Shown piece by piece: positions 58,564 to 64,000 of a stretch of 64,000 nucleotides of DNA. The stretch lies in the NCBI RefSeq assembly GCF_033807575.1, contig NC_084713.1:22109389-22173388 (forward strand), written 5' to 3'. How positions within the stretch are numbered: the first letter of the stretch is position 1; each line of letters begins with the position of its first letter. The notes under the pieces are model-generated. The model saw only the letters and a program-made list of their open reading frames with translations, was not told where the DNA came from and did no database searches. Both the position numbers and the translations under genes were made by a program. The stretch comes from Cydia pomonella (lineage: Eukaryota; Arthropoda; Insecta; Lepidoptera; Tortricidae).

Positions 58564-58672
58564 TTAATTAGAATTGACCAATAACCATTATAAATTGAAC
58601 CGTAAACCGTAACGGGCGGTTACAATGAATGTTGGGTATGTTGAATTATAAATAAATTTCGGCCAACACTGG
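58564..58672. repeat. Partial copy of the hAT-like foldback (32376 family)
   Basis: Has TTAGAATTGACCAATAACCA, AATTGAACCGTAAACCGTAA, CGGGCGGTTACA and the end TCGGCCAACACTGG, but lacks most of one arm. Confidence 0.7.
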
Positions 58673-58709
58673 ATGTTTACTCCTGAGACATGGGTGTTTT
58701 CTATGTATA

Positions 58710-58850
58710 CAGTGTGTCCCTAGCCATTGGACAAATGATGATTTGATGTGACTTTTGTTCGAAAAATTTATTTTTTTATCTTTTGTTCTAATTAAAAAAA
58801 TATTAATGTCAGAGCATTCCTGAGAAGTAACCCTACGTGGGATTTCAGGG
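58710..58850 (+). mobile_element. Mariner-like MITE (CATTGGACAAA family), internally deleted
   Basis: Starts CAGTGTGTCCCTAGCCATTG after TA, jumps to TTTTGTTCGAAAAATTTATT and ends TACGTGGGATTTCAGGGTCT. About 330 bp of the interior is missing. The left flank is a SINE fragment (GACATGGGTGTTTTCTATGT). Confidence 0.75.
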
Positions 58851-58999
58851 TCTGTATAAGTATGTATTTATGTATATAAGTATGCCTAGTAGCCATAGTA
58901 CAAGCTTTGCTCAGTTTGGGGCTAGGTCGATCTGTGTAAGATGTCCCCTAATATTTATTAATTATATATTTATATCATAAAAATGCCCACAGCTATGTA

Positions 59000-59289
59000 C
59001 AGTCAGCATCAAAAGTAGCGGATCAAACAACGCTTCAAAAGTATACAAGCTCTCAGCTTAACAATAAGTGATGGTTCTATATGTATAACAATTAAGACTG
59101 TAAAGTACATACTTAAGTTATCCGAAATATCAGAGGGCCTACCGCAAACCACGTCCGACGTGTTGCCTCTCTGTCACACTTACGTACAAATTTACAAGTA
59201 CGACAGAGAGCCAACACGTTGAATGTGGTTCGCGGTAGGCCCTCAGATACCTTTGGCGCGTTGTTTCATCCGCTACTATTGGTGCTGAC
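59000..59289. mobile_element. TA-flanked MITE (CAGTCAGCATC family) with nested foldback
   Basis: Ends CAGTCAGCATCAAAAGTAGC and GCTACTATTGGTGCTGACTG with TA outside each. Interrupted at 59132-59249 by a CCTACCGC-type foldback; without it the element is about the size of the 45680-45892 copy. Confidence 0.85.
59132..59249. repeat. Foldback MITE nested in the 59000-59289 element
   Basis: GAGGGCCTACCGCAAACCAC and GTGGTTCGCGGTAGGCCCTC inverted; inner TGTTGCCTCTCTGTCACACT and GTACGACAGAGAGCCAACAC. Confidence 0.9.
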
Positions 59290-60109
59290 TGTACTACTGC
59301 ACCGCCCGCCGCCGTTACCAACCGGTTTCCAAGCTCCATAACTGAGCTGTGGCAAAACGCCAGGACAATACTAGGGAGATGATGATGATGAAAAATAATG
59401 AAGACAAACCGAACTAGCTCAAACACAAAAGTGTTAAGTATCATATTTAATTTCTGTAATAAAAAAAACTAGGAGCTATATTAAGATCTGCCATAATAGC
59501 CAGATATCTAAAGAGTAACGGTGAAGGTCATGCCACTAAGACTTGTGACCAATAGGTCACCATGAGATTCAAAATTCAACGAAAGAAGTCAAGACTGAAT
59601 AAAAAAATGTAAGAGTTCCGTATTTCGTGAGTTAAGAGTAGTTGAGTAGTGACATTAGTCAACGGGTAAGTAATAGAACGTATACAAACCTATAATATAT
59701 CACTCTGAATGTATAAATTCAATTTGTATAATTTTGATCGGAATAACATTCAATTGCAATAACATGCAATATGTATAACAACGAATTCTATAATTGTAAA
59801 TTGTATAATAAACACTACATATATCATTGTTTACGATAACATTAGAAAGGTATAACGTTGAAATAATATAACATACAAAACAAATATCATACATTAAAAA
59901 TACCGAACCACTACCGAAATTACATTATTTAAATATATTTTTGTGTGTTAGTTAATGAACAGATACAGTTTTTAAATTATTATGAAATGAGCAATGTATT
60001 TGAAACATCTATACTAGGCGAATTTATATTTCAACGTAGTTTGCTCCGTATTTATCTATTACAGATTGCAGCTTTTTTCTGTGGTAATTCTGGTGCTAAT
60101 TTCTTTATT

Positions 60110-60270
60110 TAGAGGGTCACAGTTCTAACCTAACCTAACCCACATTTCTGTTAACAGTTTCTTTTTCCGAAGCCTCAGAGTTCTAACCTAACCTGCAGAA
60201 CCTGCTACCTATTCTGGAAACAATTTATTTATCTAGGGGGTCACAGTTCTAACCTAACCTAACCCACTTT
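60110..60270. repeat. Three copies of a GTTCTAACCTAACC-containing repeat
   Basis: AGAGGGTCACAGTTCTAACC, CAGAGTTCTAACCTAACC and GGGGGTCACAGTTCTAACC, each followed by CTAACC units (two or three CCTAA) and a TAGCAGTTT/TAACAGTTTCTTTTT-like segment. Spacing about 65 bp. CCTAA is the insect telomere repeat unit. Confidence 0.75.
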
Positions 60271-60604
60271 TAGCAGTTTTTTTTCTAGTAGTGTGTTCTA
60301 TGAGGTTTGAAATTCTAGGTCATCCTACTAATTTTATTACTTAATTATATAAGATGATATTTATATTTTAATATGTATATATTATGATAGTTATATGAAA
60401 TGAGCTTAACTTATATGTATATTATACCAAACAGCCATATGTCGTATGTTATATTATTTTTATGTTATACTAATTGAAAGTATACGTTTACTTTATTATA
60501 CATAAGATTAGTATACATTTTTAACGTTTGTAAACTGAAATTATTCCAAAAGTGCGTATATATTATAGGACGCACCCTTAGTCAACGGCTTCATGGGCGG
60601 GACA

Positions 60605-60785
60605 GAATAGTATTTTATACATCGTGGTATAATAGAGAGCTTTTCAGTCGAGTACCGTGTTTTGGCAACGAAGCTTGCTGAGTAGCCAAAGTGAGGTACG
60701 AGATTGAAAACCTTGATTATATCACTATTGTATACAATACTTTTTCTACGAGTCAATAAAAATAATACTTTAAACTAATAAAATC
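60605..60785. repeat. Dispersed repeat shared with 6700-6845
   Basis: Same block order as the 6.7-kb copy, with AGTCAATAAAAATAATACTT at its end. Confidence 0.65.
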
Positions 60786-63003
60786 ATATAGGTAAACAAG
60801 CCAAAAGTATACAGCTATTTAAGATACACTAAGGAGCAAAACTGTCCCAATAGTAGCATATTAGGAGAATGTGGAGAGGTTGATGTCGATCAAGGGGAGG
60901 GGTACATGGTTAATGCATAACAGTACTCCTTGAAATTTTCTACAAATCGGCCTATGATGTACTTGGCATTTACAGTTATTTTGTAATTTCGAATCGAAAA
61001 GTAGGTAGAAAAAAACACATTTTTATTTTTTCCAATATTTCTATTAGTTCCTCCTATGAAAACTCCAAATAGGGAACCATACTTATACCAGTTTGTAAAT
61101 ATGCTCATACTCCTATAATGTTTTATAACTAAAAAAAAATAGATTAATTTTTAAATAACTTTAACTTTACAGGACCCTAAAACTTGACCCAACCAGTGCG
61201 GCATGATCTAGGTATAAATTAAACAAAAATCTTGATTCCAAATTATTGCAGGCAGGTTTGACTGTCACATTTTATGTCATTAGATTATACAAATTAAAAT
61301 TCTAGTCAGATATATTAAATAAAATGGAAATATTAATTTATTTATTTACATTGACTTTTTTGTATATGTTCATTATTATTTTAATCTTTTTAATATTTTA
61401 ATTTAATCATTGGTTTCGACCATTTTTATATTTTAATTGTAATTTAATGTTTGATTTTCGTTTTGATTGACCAATTTTGACATTTATTATGATATTGTTT
61501 TATTTTTATTTCATTTTATTTCAATTTTGAAAATGTAAATGTTTAATTTAATCTAGTATTATGTAATTACTAACAAACTAAATGGGCCTATTTTGACCTG
61601 AAATAAATGAACTGAATTTAATTGAATACAGGCCAGTAAATAGTTAGGCAAAAAGAAACCGTTGTTTCGCCGTTTACGAAACGAAATCGCATATATTATT
61701 TTATTAAATCTGGTTTTGCATAAACTCCGCAGAGACAACTTGATGCTGAGAAAAATATTCTCCCAAGGCCCATACATACATACGAAAAATGCCATTTGAA
61801 TTTGAAACCAATTGTGGACGAAATATGGTTGAATATCATTTTGTTTTAATATCGAATGAAATAAAAGATATGCAATTCTATTCCAGTTGAAAATGGTTTA
61901 AATTACATTGAAGTAATTGGTTCCATAGGCAGGACCGTGGGCCTCACGAGGACATGGATGGGTATTACATCGAAATATTGTAGACAGTCAGTATTTCCTT
62001 CTTAGTCAAAGAAGGGTGTATGTAACTGGAAATGTTAAAGGTTAAAAGCTGTTTTTTGAACTGTTTTTATTATCAAGGATAAATAACCTGTTCTAAAGAA
62101 CGTGCCATATTCGCACGTGTAAGTCGAAAATTGTTGCTAGTCTGGTTTAGTTGGATTTTGCGATTTCCGTTAACTTAAAGGTACATTTGCAAATATAAAG
62201 CATATTTATAAGATACGCCTATTTGCTTTCATTGTTGTTATAACCGGCATTTATTGACTTGGCGAGAGCGCAGGTCTTCTGTCAAGCTTGGGCGAAAATG
62301 CTTTTTTATTTATATGTTGATTTGGTCAAATTATGTTATTTAAAAAACAAATTATATCCAAATTGAAGCTAATGCAGTATTATACCTTTGGGTATGGTGC
62401 TTTATGTACACTAGCGTCCCCTCCCTTCTCCCTAACGGAACCCCCCCTATTCGCATGAAATGTCCCGGTTAACGGTTTATGTTCATTTTTGAGAACAGTA
62501 TTAGAGTTGGGAACTTAGGAAAAATTTCAGGGTAAATACCCTGAACTTGAACTTACTAAACAAAAAAATACACACATATTTACCCGAAAGTCATCGAAAT
62601 TATCCCAAAGGACAGTTTGAATATTAATTAGATTTCTGTTTACATTTGACTACACATAAACAAAAACAAATCAGTCCTAGAGGTTATTACTCGCTTGAAG
62701 GTTTAGGCCGAGTTGCCCTCCTTACTTAAGAGACAAGGCTTTGCTACTAGTACGTATGGGTATTTCTATTTAAAGTTGTAGGTTTAACTACTACAATAAT
62801 ATAAAATAGCTACTTATATTAAAATTAAAAGTTAATCTAAATTAAAATATATCTAGATAAGGCCCCCGCGGCATCGTGCCAAAGATGCTGGCAGCGTTCC
62901 CTCGCTGAACTGAATGGCAATACTTATGCGCTGAATACCTTTTAAATCAATACTTAACTTAAAGTATTTAATAGCGTAATCAGAAGAGGTACCTATCTTT
63001 CTA

Positions 63004-63407
63004 CAGGGTGTAACAAAAAGAGTGGGGATTCGTTTAAAGGCATATACGGTATCGAAAGTAGAAGAAAAATATTTACATCTTTGCATGGAGGGTTGAACAA
63101 CTTGGACGACCCTACACATAGAAAAAAAACATTTTCGCCTAATTTTTTTTTTCTATTTTTTTTCTAATCAATACACGATACAGAATATGCCACTATTTTT
63201 GTTTGTGTGTAACTGTGTCAAATAATTATGGCGAACTGTAGAAATATATGTATATGTACATATATCATTATTTGGTTGTTTCACCCAATACCTGACTTTT
63301 CCATCAAACGAGAAAAAAGTACCAGTTTTGTGTCCATTTGGTTACTCTTTTTATACCACCCATATCCGTAACACAATGGACCAACAAATGTATAAACTAC
63401 ACCCTGC
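63004..63407. mobile_element. Possible TIR element with CAGGGTGTA ends
   Basis: CAGGGTGTAACAAAAAGAGT at about 63005 and ATAAACTACACCCTG ending about 63406 share short inverted ends. Interior AT-rich with (ATATGTATATG)-like sequence; no protein. Confidence 0.5.
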
Positions 63408-63499
63408 GGCCTACCGAGAAAACCGAAATTCGCCAATTGCGGGAATCTCTCTCTTTTACTCTCACTAAGACGTAATAAGAATGCCAGAGAAAAATGTGG
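63408..63499. repeat. Foldback MITE (GGCCTACCGCGAA family) broken by insertion
   Basis: Begins CGGCCTACCGAGAAAACCGA, continues CTCTTTTACTCTCACTAAGA and GCCAGAGAAAAATGTGG, and then is interrupted by the 63500-63634 hairpin. Remnants of the right arm are not clear beyond 63650. Confidence 0.65.
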
Positions 63500-63634
63500 C
63501 AGTGTTGGCCGAACGTTAATTGCAAATGATCATTAATCATTACAAATTGAACCGTAAACCGTAACGGACGGTTACAGTTTACGGTTCAATTTGTAAAGGT
63601 TTGATCAATTGCATTAACGTTTCGGCCAACACTG
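63500..63634. mobile_element. hAT-like palindromic foldback (32376 family)
   Basis: CAGTGTTGGCCGAACGTTAA to TTTCGGCCAACACTG, with core TAAACCGTAACGGACGGTTA. Flanks AAATGTGG and GATTGCGG match at 5 of 8 positions, so its duplication is eroded. Confidence 0.85.
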
Positions 63635-63639
63635 GATTG

Positions 63640-63755
63640 CGGGTCACTTCTGGATGAGATTAGCTCAGGACCGGGACAAGTGGCGTACTCGAAGACAGGC
63701 CTATGCTCAGCAGTGGGTGATAAAAGTCTAATATTATGATTATTAAGATCGGAAA
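63640..63755 (+). mobile_element. RTE-type LINE 3'-end fragment
   Basis: CAGGACCGGGACAAGTGGCG (translating QDRDKWRTRRQAYAQQW) and GGCCTATGCTCAGCAGTGGG are the conserved C-terminus of RTE-like reverse transcriptases. Matches 3760-3840. Confidence 0.75.
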
Positions 63756-64000
63756 AGCTCTGGGTGGAAAAAAAAGTAGGTATAATTTTAAATAGAAATG
63801 CCCGACTGTGTCCCACAGATAGTACATACATGTAACTGTTACAATTGACTGCATAAGAGCTCCTACGTGCATTATCTCACGAACGTTTATTTAGTACAAA
63901 GTTACCAATACAGTCGGTATTTTTTTTAAATGTCAATCTCAAACTGAAGTGTTCTTTTTTATAATGAAAGAGTCGTGTTTCAACCGTAAATATAAGTTTG

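Larger units (their letters stand above)
53339..64000. other. Gene-free region after the plus-strand takeout gene
   Basis: No coding exon was recognised in 10.6 kb. It contains the takeout 3' UTR, SINEs (55032, 56283, 57949), a LINE RT fragment (55395-55785), a TAA-flanked GC-rich insertion (56797-57495), many foldbacks, and long plain AT-rich stretches (about 59300-60100, 60790-61560, 61560-62850) in which nothing else was recognised. Confidence 0.6.

Noticed and set aside
62853..63119. 88-codon minus-strand frame
   Set aside because: It overlaps the end of a CAGGGTGTA-type repeat and has no recognisable domain.

Overview
This window looks like nuclear DNA from a moth or butterfly (Lepidoptera). 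It is A+T-rich, its genes are sparse and have long introns full of transposon debris, and it carries tRNA-derived SINEs, many foldback/MITE elements, LINE 3' ends of the types common in lepidopteran genomes, and short runs of the insect telomere-type motif CCTAA. No bacterial, plasmid or phage features were seen. The order assignment is inference from repeat types and gene families; no database was searched.

Three protein-coding genes can be supported. (1) 87-851 (+) is an intronless short-chain dehydrogenase/reductase (SDR) with all the classical motifs. (2) 3355-22945 (-) is a takeout/juvenile-hormone-binding-protein (JHBP) family gene with a TATA promoter near 23040, a signal-peptide exon at 22888-22945, a 13.6-kb first intron and exons at 9074-9302, 8513-8643 and 4935-5072. 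It then has two intact, mutually alternative terminal exons (4260-4411 and 3355-3506) and two decayed copies of those exons (3902-3987 and 2800-2862). (3) 35218-53338 (+) is a second takeout/JHBP paralogue with TATA box, signal-peptide exon and four more exons. The two takeout genes are head-to-head about 12 kb apart. Both have 708-nt reading frames (235 aa), introns in the same phases and a 152-nt last exon, so they are ancient duplicates that kept their gene structure. Proteins of this family are secreted carriers of small hydrophobic ligands.

The rest of the window (introns of 8.1, 7.2, 13.6 and 3.4 kb, the 12-kb interval between the takeout promoters, and the 10.7 kb after gene 3) is nearly all repeats. 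Recognisable kinds are tRNA-derived SINEs, 3' ends of several LINE lineages (some with readable reverse-transcriptase C-termini), hAT-like elements with 8-bp target duplications, TA-flanked mariner-like MITEs, TAA-flanked Harbinger-like MITEs, many long hairpins, and nested insertions that give a relative age order.

The most interesting observations are the multiplied terminal exon of the minus-strand takeout gene, which predicts two secreted proteins differing only in their last 50 residues; a 2.6-kb inverted-repeat element in intron 1 of the plus-strand takeout gene whose arms each contain a tRNA-like pol III promoter; and datable nested insertions with visible target duplications.
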